NCBI GenBank assembly: GCA_029194535.1
Contig: JARFXR010000001.1
Span: forward strand, 1,496,721-1,560,720
Direction: 5' to 3'
Source: Nitrospira sp.
GTDB lineage: Bacteria > Nitrospirota > Nitrospiria > Nitrospirales > Nitrospiraceae
Length of the DNA: 64,000 nucleotides
The translations under genes and the position numbers were made by a program. A model generated the notes under the pieces. That model had not been told where the DNA came from and ran no database searches. It saw only the letters and a program-made list of their open reading frames with translations. Positions 43,622 through 53,651 of the stretch are shown one piece after another (position 1 is the first letter of the stretch; each line of letters starts with the position of its first letter).

Positions 43622-43843
43622 TTACGGTTCGTTCTGGGCCGAGGCGCGATAGAGCAGATAAAGGCCGATCCCGGCGATGACGGACACGACGATCGCCAGG
43701 GCCAGCTGGACGGCAAAGCTGATCGGCCCGATGTAAATCTTATAGAGCTGGAGCAGAACGATCGGCAGGCAGACGGCCAGGAAGAGGGCCACCATGTGCC
43801 GTCGCTGGTAAATCGGTTCTCCCGGTTTTCTCGACCCCTTCAT
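43622..43843 (-). CDS. small two-helix membrane protein
   Basis: The 73 residues have a basic start (MKGSRKPGEPIYQRRHM) and two hydrophobic helices (VALFLAVCLPIVLLQLY and VQLALAIVVSVIAGIGLYLL) with a short loop. No known family is recognised. It ends convergently to the SDR and lies 40 bases downstream of the IPT/TIG gene on the same strand. Confidence 0.6.
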   Translation of the reverse strand: MKGSRKPGEPIYQRRHMVALFLAVCLPIVLLQLYKIYIGPISFAVQLALAIVVSVIAGIGLYLLYRASAQNEP

Positions 43844-43883
43844 GTTCGGACGATCGACGGCGCTTCGCCGGTCTGCGGGATGG

Positions 43884-44354
43884 TCACTTCATCAGAAAGG
43901 CCTTTGAGTCCTCTCCGGAAGCCGTCGTGACGGTCAGGATCGCGAGCCCCTTGCGCCCGCCGGACGGGATGGCTGCGGTGACGGTCGTATCGTTCTTGAA
44001 CGTAAACTTGGCGGGACGGCCCGGTCCGAACGACACGCCGCGCAGGCAGTTCGCCGGACCGAAGCGGGTTCCCTTAATGGTCACGCTCTCTCCGGCCTTG
44101 CCTTCGTCCGGTGTGAGCTGCTCGATCTTGGGCGCAACACCGAAACAGGCCTCCGCTTTGCTCGCCGTTTCGGCCGACTGAAACTTCGGTTTGTCCTGCT
44201 TGGGCTTGGAGGCCTTGACCTGCGACGCTGACTTTGGCGGCTTGGCCTGCGTGTCTTTGTCCGCCGCGAAGACGTGCGAGGGAGCGAACGTCGGGCAGAA
44301 CCATAACACCACGCCGATGAGTGCCATCGGCGCAAGATTCACGGATTTCATCAT
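43884..44354 (-). CDS. secreted IPT/TIG-domain protein
   Basis: The 156 residues carry a signal peptide (MALIGVVLWFCPTFAPSHVF, cleaved near AFA or after). A Lys/Ser/Pro-rich linker follows (about residues 32-65). One IPT/TIG Ig-like domain ends the protein: APKIEQLTPDEGKAGESVTI, then VSFGPGRPAKFTFKNDTTV and ILTVTTASGEDS. Two Cys (EACFGV, NCLRGV) may be bridged. It probably acts as a periplasmic or surface binding module. It is 50 bases downstream of acs and may be in its transcript. Confidence 0.75.
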   Translation of the reverse strand: MMKSVNLAPMALIGVVLWFCPTFAPSHVFAADKDTQAKPPKSASQVKASKPKQDKPKFQSAETASKAEACFGVAPKIEQLTPDEGKAGESVTIKGTRFGPANCLRGVSFGPGRPAKFTFKNDTTVTAAIPSGGRKGLAILTVTTASGEDSKAFLMK

Positions 44355-44404
44355 ACCGGCCTCCTGTTGGTCACGATCACAGTCTGCTTGAAAAATTCGC
44401 CGCG

Positions 44405-46294
<1,890 letters not shown>

Positions 46295-46375
46295 ACGCGC
46301 GCTCCCTCGTCCGCATACGAGTTTACCGATGAATCGGCCACAACCATACCTTGCTCCGGAGAACTATGCAATCCG

Positions 46376-46560
46376 CCGGGTAGCGGGCCAGTTTCCTCTT
46401 GCGTCATGCCCGCGAAGGCGGGCGCCCACTCCTCGATCAAGACTCAATGCCGGTATGAGAAGTAGGCCTTGACTGGATTCCCGCTGGAGCCTGCCCTCGA
46501 CACCGATCGGGGGCGGGAATGGCAAACTTCAGTGCTTCTGATGGCAAACTGATCCACGAC
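46376..46560. repeat. dispersed two-hairpin repeat family 2, copy B, in a gene-free stretch
   Basis: The 444 bp before the caspase-like gene hold no other gene. The repeat matches copy A (23588) over its framework: GTCATGCCCGC ... GCGGGC, CCACTCCTCG, GAGAAG, GGCCTT, CTGGATTCCCGCT ... GCGGGAATG, TCAGTGC. The extra block reading GATCGGTGTCGAGGGCAGG in copy A is here in the right hairpin and in inverse orientation. Confidence 0.75.
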
Positions 46561-46738
46561 CCAGGCGCATGTGCCGGTGTGCGCCTTTGTGTATGTGATG
46601 GATCGTCACAGGACCGATCGCTCCGAACCGGCGCCGGCTCGAAGATGCGGCGCGTCCTCCGTCGGAGTGTTTCTTGACAGTTACGGGAAGGCAAGAGTAG
46701 GCTGAATTTTCAGAGTGATCTCACGCCCGTTCTTACCT

Positions 46739-48115
46739 ATGTCGCCACGGTTTGCCAGTCGCGCCCGCAGCCTCCTTCGCTCGCTGTGTTCCTGCCTGCT
46801 TCTCGTCTCGGCCGCATCTTCCGCCTGGGCTCAAATAGGAAAACCGGAGGGGTTGTACTACAAATCCTGGGCGGTCGTGATCGGAATCGAAAACTACGTG
46901 GTCGCCCCCAAGCTGCCCGGCGCAAGAGCAGACGGCAAGGCGATGGCTGAGGTCTTGCGCGGGCTGGGCTTTGAAGAGGTGGTGGAGCTGTACGACAATG
47001 ATGCCAGCTTCCGCCGCCTCCAGCAGCTGCTGTCGGATTTTCTTCCCCGCAAGGTCGGCCGTCAGGACCGTCTCGTCATCTATTTCGTCGGCCATGCGGG
47101 AGTGACGCGGGACCAATCAGGCAACGACGTGGGCTATCTGGTCCCTTGGGATGCGCAGCCCAACAACGTGTCCAAAGCGGTGACCTTCGATCAGCTCAAG
47201 GAATTCAGCCGCCGCAGCGCCTCGAAGCACACACTCTTGCTGCTCGACGTGGCCGTGCGAGGCTGGGAGGTCAGCGTCGCGCAGCCTTTGTCGCTGGAAG
47301 GGCGCGTCGCACCGGAGGACGATCAGGAAAAGCGGGCGGTTCAGGTCTTGACGGCGGGAGACAAGGGGGAGACGGTCATCAGGACGCAGGATCGAAGCCT
47401 GTTCGTTCAGGTTCTCGCCAAAGGAATGTCGGGCGCCGCCGATCTGGACAAAAACGGGTGGCTGATGGCCTCGGAACTGGGGCGCTATACAGCCCAGCAG
47501 ATCCGGGAGCAGTCCAAGGGAACCCAGCACCCGCTCTTCACACAGCTCGAAGGGGACGGCGATACGATTCTGATCGAAGGCCGCAAGGCGGCGTTCAGAC
47601 TCGGAGGAGAACCGCAGTCGCCGGCCGAGCGGAAACAGGCGGCCAAGCTGCAGTACGAGCAGGCCTTCGCGCTGTTGCAGACCGGAAAGTCGGCGGACGA
47701 AGCGTTGGAGCGGCTCAACCGCGCGGTGGAATATGATCCCGAATTCGGCGACGCCTATGTATTGAAGAGCTACGTGCAACTCGAGGTCCTGCCCGACCTC
47801 GACGAGGCCTTGGCGGCCGGCAAACTGGCCGTGCAGCATGCCCCGAAGAATCCGGACTCGCACTACACGCTGGGGCTGATCTATGAAAAGCGGGGACAGT
47901 ATCCGGAAGCCGAGCGGGCCATGCTGGACGCCCTCGCGGTCAACCCGACCTACGTAGATGTCTATTTTTCGCTCGGGGTCCTGTATGAGGATGAATTGAA
48001 GAACAACCAGAAGGCCGTCGAGGCGTTTCAGCGGTATTTGGAACTCGGCGGCAACCACGTGCGGGCCCGCGAGGCCGTCGCGCGTGGCAACCAATCCGTA
48101 CCGGCAAGACCTTAG
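46739..48115 (+). CDS. exported caspase-fold pseudoenzyme with TPR repeats
   Basis: About 458 residues with a signal peptide (LLRSLCSCLLLVSAASSAWA). The caspase-like p20 domain has SWAVVIGIENY, LPGARADGKAMAEVLRGLGF and RLVIYFVGHAG with the catalytic His (residue ~119). The second catalytic site, normally D-x-C-x-S/R-G, reads LLLLDVAVRGW: the nucleophilic Cys is Ala (residue ~172). An EF-hand-like loop DLDKNGWLMASE follows. The C-terminal third is TPR-like (PEFGDAYVLKSYVQL, NPDSHYTLGLIYEKRGQYPE). Protease activity is unlikely; a scaffold role is inferred. A GTG at 46715 is an alternative start. Confidence 0.85.
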   Translation: MSPRFASRARSLLRSLCSCLLLVSAASSAWAQIGKPEGLYYKSWAVVIGIENYVVAPKLPGARADGKAMAEVLRGLGFEEVVELYDNDASFRRLQQLLSDFLPRKVGRQDRLVIYFVGHAGVTRDQSGNDVGYLVPWDAQPNNVSKAVTFDQLKEFSRRSASKHTLLLLDVAVRGWEVSVAQPLSLEGRVAPEDDQEKRAVQVLTAGDKGETVIRTQDRSLFVQVLAKGMSGAADLDKNGWLMASELGRYTAQQIREQSKGTQHPLFTQLEGDGDTILIEGRKAAFRLGGEPQSPAERKQAAKLQYEQAFALLQTGKSADEALERLNRAVEYDPEFGDAYVLKSYVQLEVLPDLDEALAAGKLAVQHAPKNPDSHYTLGLIYEKRGQYPEAERAMLDALAVNPTYVDVYFSLGVLYEDELKNNQKAVEAFQRYLELGGNHVRAREAVARGNQSVPARP

Positions 48116-48117
48116 CC

Positions 48118-48288
48118 CTAATCTTTTCCACCGCCTTTCAGATAGCCCAAGCCGATCTTGAGCGCGCGCCTCGTGATCTCCGCCCACCGGACCTGAGGAT
48201 ATTCCGCCAGCACTGCGGCTGCCTTCGGGTCCTGCACGTCGAGTCCGACGATCCGGATGATGCCGTCTTCAATTTGTACGTCCGCCAT
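48118..48288 (-). CDS. 56-aa hypothetical protein
   Basis: A small ORF starting MADVQIEDGIIRIVGLDVQD, followed by PKAAAVLAEYPQVRWAEITR and RALKIGLGYLKGGGKD. AGAGGAAA precedes the ATG. The composition is globular and coding-like, with a possible short beta strand and a C-terminal helix. The length and layout recall small ribbon-helix or antitoxin-like proteins, but no motif is decisive. It is convergent with the caspase-like gene, the stop codons two bases apart, and divergent from the lipoprotein cluster. Confidence 0.6.
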   Translation of the reverse strand: MADVQIEDGIIRIVGLDVQDPKAAAVLAEYPQVRWAEITRRALKIGLGYLKGGGKD

Positions 48289-48436
48289 AGTGGTTTTTCC
48301 TCTCTCCCAGGACTCAGGATGACGTTCGTTCGAGACCCCTCGCGTTGACTCAACTGGTCGTGCATGTTAGCATAAACCCGCTCAATTTCTCGTGTTTGTT
48401 CACCGCGCGTTGTTCACCGAGCAAGGAGGAAGTCGC

Positions 48437-49003
48437 ATGAGCCAGCCGCGTGGAATCCTTTCACAATTGGCCGGTGGTGGGGTCGCTCTCGTACTGATCG
48501 TCGGGCTCGCCGCGTGCGGCGGCCCTCCGAAGTGGGTCAAGCAAGGGTCTGGCGCGATGAGCGAAAAGGACAGCAAGGCGTTTTACGGCGTGGGATCCGT
48601 CACCGGCGTCAGGAACGAGCCGTTGGCCTGGGATACGGCGGAGAACCGGGGCCGCGCGGAAATCGCCAAGACGTTCGAGACCTATACCGGCTATCTGATG
48701 AGGGACTATGCCGCCTCGACGACCGCGGGTGATTTTACCCGGAACGCCGAAGAGCAGAACGTCGAGCGGGCGATCAAGACCCTCACCACGACGACGTTGA
48801 GCGGTGTGCGTCCGATTGACCGGTACAAGGACGACAAGACCGGCACCTACTACGTCCTTACCAAGCTCAACCTGGAAGATATGAAAAACAATCTGCAGCA
48901 CGCCAAGGAACTCAACGCGGAAGTCAGAGACTACGTGCGCAAGAACGCCGACAAGGCATTTGAGCGTCTTGAAAAGGAAGAAGACAAACGCGCAATCCGT
49001 TGA
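48437..49003 (+). CDS. LPP20-like lipoprotein
   Basis: The 188 residues begin with a lipoprotein signal (LVLIVGLAACGG). PPKWVKQGSG and AFYGVGSVTGVRNEPLAWDT follow, with ENRGRAEIAKTFETYTGYLM, the pattern of LPP20/LpoP-type proteins. AAGGAGG precedes the ATG at 48437. It is the first gene of a four-gene lipoprotein cluster with LpoB. Such proteins sit at the outer membrane and are linked to cell-wall synthesis or surface exposure; the exact role here is inferred from neighbours. Confidence 0.8.
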   Translation: MSQPRGILSQLAGGGVALVLIVGLAACGGPPKWVKQGSGAMSEKDSKAFYGVGSVTGVRNEPLAWDTAENRGRAEIAKTFETYTGYLMRDYAASTTAGDFTRNAEEQNVERAIKTLTTTTLSGVRPIDRYKDDKTGTYYVLTKLNLEDMKNNLQHAKELNAEVRDYVRKNADKAFERLEKEEDKRAIR

Positions 49004-49042
49004 TCGCGATTCGTGAACCGGTTCCGAAGGAGCGGACGAACG

Positions 49043-49672
49043 ATGGGGATCTCAGGTGGGCGGAGGTGTGGCGGCGCGGCAGCAGCGGCCGTGTTGTGCC
49101 TCGGGTTCTTGACCCTGGCCGGCTGCGGAAGCGAAACGAAAATCACCCGTGTGGATACAGGCGTGGTCACCGATCTCAGCGGCCGCTGGAACGACACCGA
49201 TTCCCGCATGGTAGCCGAGACCATGGTGAAGGAAGCGCTCGACTATCCCTGGCTGAACAACTTCAACCAGGCCAAGAACCGTCCGCCTGTGGTGGTGGTG
49301 GGCACGGTGCTCAACAACAGCCACGAGCACATCAACGTGCAGACCTTCGTCATGGATCTCCAGCGCGAACTGACGAACTCCCAAAAGGTGACGTTCGTGG
49401 CCAACAAGGGCGAGCGGGAGGAAGTCCGCAACGAGCGGAAGGAACAGGCGATGTACGCCAGTGAAGATACGCAGAAGGCTCCCGGAAAGGAAATCGGCGC
49501 CGATTTCATGATGAAGGGCACCATCGCCACGATTCTCGACGAGGCCGAAGGCACCAAAGCCACGTTCTACCAGGTGGATCTCCAGATGGTGGATTTGGAA
49601 AGCAACGCCAAAGTTTGGTTCGGGCAGAAAAAAATCAAGAAAGTGATCGAAAAGAAACGCACCGTTTTCTAA
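49043..49672 (+). CDS. LpoB-like penicillin-binding-protein activator
   Basis: About 209 residues. The lipoprotein signal is AAVLCLGFLTLAGC. The mature domain matches LpoB: DLSGRWNDTDSRMVAETMVK, PPVVVVGTVLNNSHEHINVQ, KEIGADFMMKGTIATILDE and VDLQMVDLESNAKVWFGQKK. In enterobacteria LpoB reaches through the peptidoglycan to activate PBP1b. AAGGAG lies 10 bases before the ATG at 49043; a GTG at 49013 lacks a site. A hairpin terminator follows. Confidence 0.85.
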   Translation: MGISGGRRCGGAAAAAVLCLGFLTLAGCGSETKITRVDTGVVTDLSGRWNDTDSRMVAETMVKEALDYPWLNNFNQAKNRPPVVVVGTVLNNSHEHINVQTFVMDLQRELTNSQKVTFVANKGEREEVRNERKEQAMYASEDTQKAPGKEIGADFMMKGTIATILDEAEGTKATFYQVDLQMVDLESNAKVWFGQKKIKKVIEKKRTVF

Positions 49673-49686
49673 TAGCCAGAAGTCCG

Positions 49687-51162
49687 TTGAGCTGCTTTGT
49701 CTTACGCCCCACCGTCCAGGCGCCTGCACGGTGGGGCGTTTGTCTGTCAACATCCCTCACCCTCGCCGCGCTCCTTGTCGCAAGCGGATGCGGCTCCGCG
49801 GGGAAGCACTACGTACAGGCGGATAAGAGCCTGCTGACGCACGACTACCAGCGGGCCGACGCGGCCATCAAAGAGGCGGAAGACGAATACGGCGACAGAA
49901 GCCGCGTCCTGTACGGCATGGATCGGGGCATGACGCTTCACCTCGCCGGCGACTACAAGCTGAGCAATCTCATGTTGGAACAGTCGGACGACGAGGTCGA
50001 GCGGCTCTACACCAGAAAGGTTCGCACCGAGACCGCCGCGTTCATGACGAACGACAACCTGCTGCCCTATGAGGGCGATCCTTACGAACAGGTCATGATC
50101 AATGTCGTCAAGGCGCTGAATTACGCCATGCTGGGTCTCTGGCAGGAATCGCTGGTGGAAGCTAGGCGCATCGATCATCGCCTGAACGTGCTGTCCGATC
50201 GGGTCAAAGACAAGAGCGCCTATCGGGAGGACGGGTTCGCCCGCTATCTCACCGGTATCCTCTATGAGAGCACCGGCGACATCAACAACGCGTTCATCGC
50301 CTATCGCAAGGCCTATGAAACCTACGACTCGACGAAGGGCTGGTCGCGGGTCGGGGAGCCGGCGCAGTTGCAGAGCGACCTGCTGAGAACGACGGACGGA
50401 CTGCATCTGACGCAGGAATTCACCGCTTACGAGCGGGCCTTTCCGACCGTGCCGTGGCAGTCCATTCAAGCGCAGCAGAATCTCGCCCAAGTGGTCGTGA
50501 TCAGCTATAATGGCCGGGCACCGCGGAAGGAGGACCAGTTTCTTGACCTGCCCATCAGCATGGATGCGCTCCAATTGGTCCTGATCAACCGAGCGCTCAC
50601 CAACCCGAATACGCCGCAAAACCGCGCCGCGGACAGCGTCCTGTACGGCTTGAACGGGCGCGTCGTGCGCGTGGCGTTGCCACGGTTGGTTCCACAGCCC
50701 ACGCATGTTCCGGTGGATACCGTCAGGCTCGATGGCGCGGCCGGGAGCCCCGTCACCGTCAAGACCGAGCCGGTGCAGAACGTGACCGCGCTCGCGGAGA
50801 AAGCGTTGTCGGAGCGCCTGCCCGGCATCGCCGTGAAGGCCGTCGCCCGGGCGGCGACAAAATACGCCATGGCGGAAGCCGCGACGAGGGGATCGCAGAG
50901 CGCCGCGGGATCAAAGAATGCCGATTGGGTCGGACTCCTGGTCAGTTTGATCGCCCACGGCTATGCGGTGGCCTCGGAAGAGGCGGACAAGCGCAGTTGG
51001 CGGACCTTACCTGATCAAATCCATCTGGCCCGCCGGTGGGTGGCTCCCGGTCAGTATGACGTCAAGGGAGCCGGGTTCACCGGGGATGGGGCGCCGGGAA
51101 GCCGCTCTCTGTCGCTGGCGGCCGGGCAAACGGTGTTTCTGGTTCAGCGGGTGGTGCAATGA
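49687..51162 (+). CDS. large lipoprotein of the LPP20/LpoB cluster (COG3014-like)
   Basis: About 491 residues. The lipobox is LLVASGC. The mature part has helical TPR-like features (YVQADKSLLTHDYQRADAAI, NVVKALNYAMLGLWQESLVE, YLTGILYESTGDINNAFIAY) and later a beta-rich half (VVVISYNGRAPRKEDQF, HLARRWVAPGQYDV). This fits an uncharacterised lipoprotein family that often accompanies LpoB and LPP20. No ATG or GTG start exists in frame before the lipobox. TTG at 49687 is the best candidate, and the coding region then runs through a perfect hairpin (49704-49739). The stop overlaps the next ATG (ATGA). Confidence 0.75.
   Translation: MSCFVLRPTVQAPARWGVCLSTSLTLAALLVASGCGSAGKHYVQADKSLLTHDYQRADAAIKEAEDEYGDRSRVLYGMDRGMTLHLAGDYKLSNLMLEQSDDEVERLYTRKVRTETAAFMTNDNLLPYEGDPYEQVMINVVKALNYAMLGLWQESLVEARRIDHRLNVLSDRVKDKSAYREDGFARYLTGILYESTGDINNAFIAYRKAYETYDSTKGWSRVGEPAQLQSDLLRTTDGLHLTQEFTAYERAFPTVPWQSIQAQQNLAQVVVISYNGRAPRKEDQFLDLPISMDALQLVLINRALTNPNTPQNRAADSVLYGLNGRVVRVALPRLVPQPTHVPVDTVRLDGAAGSPVTVKTEPVQNVTALAEKALSERLPGIAVKAVARAATKYAMAEAATRGSQSAAGSKNADWVGLLVSLIAHGYAVASEEADKRSWRTLPDQIHLARRWVAPGQYDVKGAGFTGDGAPGSRSLSLAAGQTVFLVQRVVQ
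49704..49739 (+). terminator. hairpin terminator or attenuator overlapping the next gene's 5' end
   Basis: A perfect 12-bp stem ACGCCCCACCGT / ACGGTGGGGCGT with a 12-base loop, followed by TTTGTCTGT. It lies 31 bases after the LpoB-like stop and inside the only open frame leading to the next lipoprotein signal. Confidence 0.75.
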
Positions 51163-52319
51163 TCGGTCGGATACCCGTGCGGGTGCCCACATTCTTCATC
51201 TGGACGGTCAGTCTGCTGCTCGTCGGATGTTCCTTGTTCGGCGGGCGGGCCAAACCGGCATGGGTCAATGGGATGAGCCACGAGTATCCGCCCGAACAGT
51301 ATCTCACCGGCGTCGGGCAGTCCGACAGGAGCGCGACGGCGGAAGATCAGGCCTATGCGGCCCTGGCCCGCGTGTTCAAGACGGAGGTCTCAGCCCAGGC
51401 AAAAGACTGGGAATCGTATCTGGTCGTCGAGCAGCGGGGACAGAGCCGAGACGAGCGGCGTCTGACCGTCGACAATCTCACCAAGGTCTCTACGGACAAA
51501 GTGCTCGAAAACGTCAGAATCGCCGACCGGTGGTTCGATTCGAAGAAACAGCTGCACTATGCCCTGGCGGTCATGCAGCGGGCACAGGCCGAGACGGCCT
51601 TCATGGAGAAAATCGCCGAGCTGGATCGGGCCATTCAAGCCGACGTCGATGACGCCCACCGGTCGGCGGACCCATTGGCCAAGGTCCGCGGGCTGCGGCG
51701 AGCGGCGCACAACCTCGTGCTCCGCGAAACCTACAACGCGGACCTCCGTGTCGTCCGGCCGAGCGGACAGGGGATCGGGTCTCCCTATCGGGTGAATGAA
51801 TTGACGATGGAATTGGAGCAGTTTCTGGCGACCAACCTGTTGTTCGCGATCGAGGTGACCGGCGATCAGGCTCAGGCCGCGCAGCGGGCCCTCAGCGAAG
51901 GCCTGATCCGCGAAGGTCTGCAGATCGTGGACCGTCCCGCCGCGGATGCGGCTTCGGGCGGCGCGTCGGGAGGCCCCGCGCCGGAGTTGCTGTTGCGCGG
52001 CTTCGTCAGGGTCTGGCCGATCGACGTGCGCGATCCGCAGTTCATGTACGTCCGCTGGTGCGGCGACTTTGAAGTCGTGGAGGTGAAGGGACAGCGGCTG
52101 GTCGGCGCCATTGCAAAGGGTGGAAGAGAGGGACACCTGTCGGAGCGGGAGGCGACGGCCAAGGCGGTTCGCGTGATGCAACAAGAGTTGTCGTCCGATG
52201 TGGCCAAGGCGATCGCCGGCCACATCTATGGAGAATCCGAGTTGCCGGTGGAGGCGGCCCGCCCCGCCGGCTGTCCGCGTGAAGGGGCCGGAGCGAAGCC
52301 GGCGGCAGCAACGCACTAA
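51159..52319 (+). CDS. LPP20-family lipoprotein, long form
   Basis: The 386 residues have the lipobox SLLLVGC. The LPP20-type start of the mature part is KPAWVNGMSHEYPPEQYLTG, with VGQSDRSATAEDQAYAALAR. A second domain follows with YALAVMQRAQAETAFMEK, and a C-terminal LpoB-like curl is suggested by AIEVTGDQAQAAQRAL. It overlaps the preceding stop by four bases. With the LPP20, LpoB and COG3014-like genes it forms one unit for an outer-membrane cell-wall or surface complex (inferred). Confidence 0.8.
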   Translation: MIGRIPVRVPTFFIWTVSLLLVGCSLFGGRAKPAWVNGMSHEYPPEQYLTGVGQSDRSATAEDQAYAALARVFKTEVSAQAKDWESYLVVEQRGQSRDERRLTVDNLTKVSTDKVLENVRIADRWFDSKKQLHYALAVMQRAQAETAFMEKIAELDRAIQADVDDAHRSADPLAKVRGLRRAAHNLVLRETYNADLRVVRPSGQGIGSPYRVNELTMELEQFLATNLLFAIEVTGDQAQAAQRALSEGLIREGLQIVDRPAADAASGGASGGPAPELLLRGFVRVWPIDVRDPQFMYVRWCGDFEVVEVKGQRLVGAIAKGGREGHLSEREATAKAVRVMQQELSSDVAKAIAGHIYGESELPVEAARPAGCPREGAGAKPAAATH

Positions 52320-52341
52320 CAGCAGGAGGGAGATCGCAGGT

Positions 52342-52605
52342 ATGAGCAGATTGAGCAATAGTAGCCGGGCGCCGAGAAGCCGAGGGCGTGGATTGACCGC
52401 GACGCAACAGCGAGTGCCGAGCCGGCTGGCCAAGCGGCGGCTCGGCGAACGGCTGAAGGAAGATACCGCGCTGTTCAACAAGGGCAATCTTGCCGACAAG
52501 CTCCGCCGAGAAGGATATGAGGAACTCCCGCTGGATGAACTGCAGGATCGGCTGTCCAAGCTGCAGGGCCCCTTGGCGTCCGTCATTCTCAAGGGGAGGA
52601 TCTGA
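52342..52605 (+). CDS. small basic protein, possible antitoxin of the PIN gene
   Basis: The 87 residues start MSRLSNSSRAPRSRGRGLTA and end with helices in RLKEDTALFNKGNLADKLRR and ELPLDELQDRLSKLQ. GGAGGGAG lies upstream of ATG 52342. The N-terminal third is very basic and disordered, which could bind nucleic acid; the rest is amphipathic. Its position four bases before a PIN gene is that of an antitoxin, but no known antitoxin fold is clear. Confidence 0.6.
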   Translation: MSRLSNSSRAPRSRGRGLTATQQRVPSRLAKRRLGERLKEDTALFNKGNLADKLRREGYEELPLDELQDRLSKLQGPLASVILKGRI

Positions 52606-52609
52606 GGCC

Positions 52610-53053
52610 ATGCCGTACTACTACTTCGACTCGACCGCCCTGGTGAAACGCTACAGCATGGAGCGCGGCACCCGCATCGTGAACAAGTTGATGGTCAAGC
52701 GCGGCAAGGTGGCGATTCTGCCGACCTGGACCGTCACGGAACTGTATTCCTCCTTTTCCAACCGGGCGCAGCAAGGAGAGATCACGAGGGACGACTGCTA
52801 CTCCGTGATCCACAAATTCGAACGCGAATCCGTCGAAGGCTTGTTTCAGTTCATCGTCCCGACGATGCAGACCTACCTGGCCACCAAGGAATTGGTGATG
52901 GAGTACCCGTTCCTTCGCGCGCAACAGGTGATGCATCTGGCGCTGGCGCTGGAACTGAAGCCGCTCCGGCTGACGGTCGTCAGCGCGGACGTTCAGCTGC
53001 TCGCGGCCAGCAAGACAGCCGGGCTGCACATCATCAATCCGGAAGAAGACTAA
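52610..53053 (+). CDS. PIN-domain ribonuclease (VapC-like)
   Basis: The 147 residues begin MPYYYFDSTALVKRYSMERG, the PIN start with the first catalytic Asp and the ALVKRY pattern. The middle acidic Glu is in TWTVTELYSSF. The C-terminal site is ALELKPLRLTVVSADVQLL, with the last Asp. VQQVMHLALALE-type text usually has Asp before HLA; here it is Met, so one metal ligand is altered and activity is uncertain. It is probably the toxin partner of the small upstream gene. Confidence 0.78.
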   Translation: MPYYYFDSTALVKRYSMERGTRIVNKLMVKRGKVAILPTWTVTELYSSFSNRAQQGEITRDDCYSVIHKFERESVEGLFQFIVPTMQTYLATKELVMEYPFLRAQQVMHLALALELKPLRLTVVSADVQLLAASKTAGLHIINPEED

Positions 53054-53113
53054 GGGGAAATGGAAGGCCGGGACCGGCACCCGCCTTCGCCAAGCTACGG
53101 CGAGAGCCGGTCC

Positions 53114-53638
53114 CTACGGACATTGGTAGTCGGTGATCATCGAGGCGACGACGATGTCCCAGTCGTCGGCCGCTTCCCGGAGTTTTTTGGTGTGTTCCTG
53201 CACATCGGCCGGCGCCTGCTCGTCGGAAACCAGCAGAGACAGGGCTTGCTGCAGGCTGCCTTGCGCCAGCGCCAAGCTGCCGCAGACGCCGGAGGACGCC
53301 GGCAGCTGCCCTCCGGCCCGCCGGAACAATGCGACGGCCCGGTAGCCGTGTTCTTGCGCGCGGAAGAGCGGTTCCGCTCCCTGATAGAACCGTGCGGTTG
53401 CCGGCTCGTCGCGGTGGCTCTTGGCCAGTTGCTTGGCCATGAGCGCGGCCCGGCCCATGCTGAGCGCGGCGCCGTCCGGATCGTCGTTGCCGATCGCTTC
53501 TTCCGCCCGGGCTCGTAGTCGGTCCAACTCGGCGGCTGCGCCGATCACCTGACTCCAAGCGGTCCGGACTTGGGGAAACGTACAGAGGACGACGGCAAGG
53601 CCGATCCGCATGCGGGCGAGGATGGCATGACTCGGCAT
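53114..53638 (-). CDS. exported helical protein of unknown function
   Basis: The 174 residues carry a signal peptide (IGLAVVLCTFPQVRTAWS; a start at Met-10, 53611, is possible). The mature region is almost entirely helical with TPR-like spacing: AAELDRLRARAEEAIGNDDP, GRAALMAKQLAKSHRDEPAT and GSLALAQGSLQQALSLLVSD. There are two Cys (GVCGSL, YQCP). It ends convergently to the PIN gene and follows a HEAT-repeat protein by 13 bases on the same strand, so the two are likely co-expressed. Confidence 0.65.
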   Translation of the reverse strand: MPSHAILARMRIGLAVVLCTFPQVRTAWSQVIGAAAELDRLRARAEEAIGNDDPDGAALSMGRAALMAKQLAKSHRDEPATARFYQGAEPLFRAQEHGYRAVALFRRAGGQLPASSGVCGSLALAQGSLQQALSLLVSDEQAPADVQEHTKKLREAADDWDIVVASMITDYQCP

Positions 53639-53651
53639 GGCGGGATCCCGG

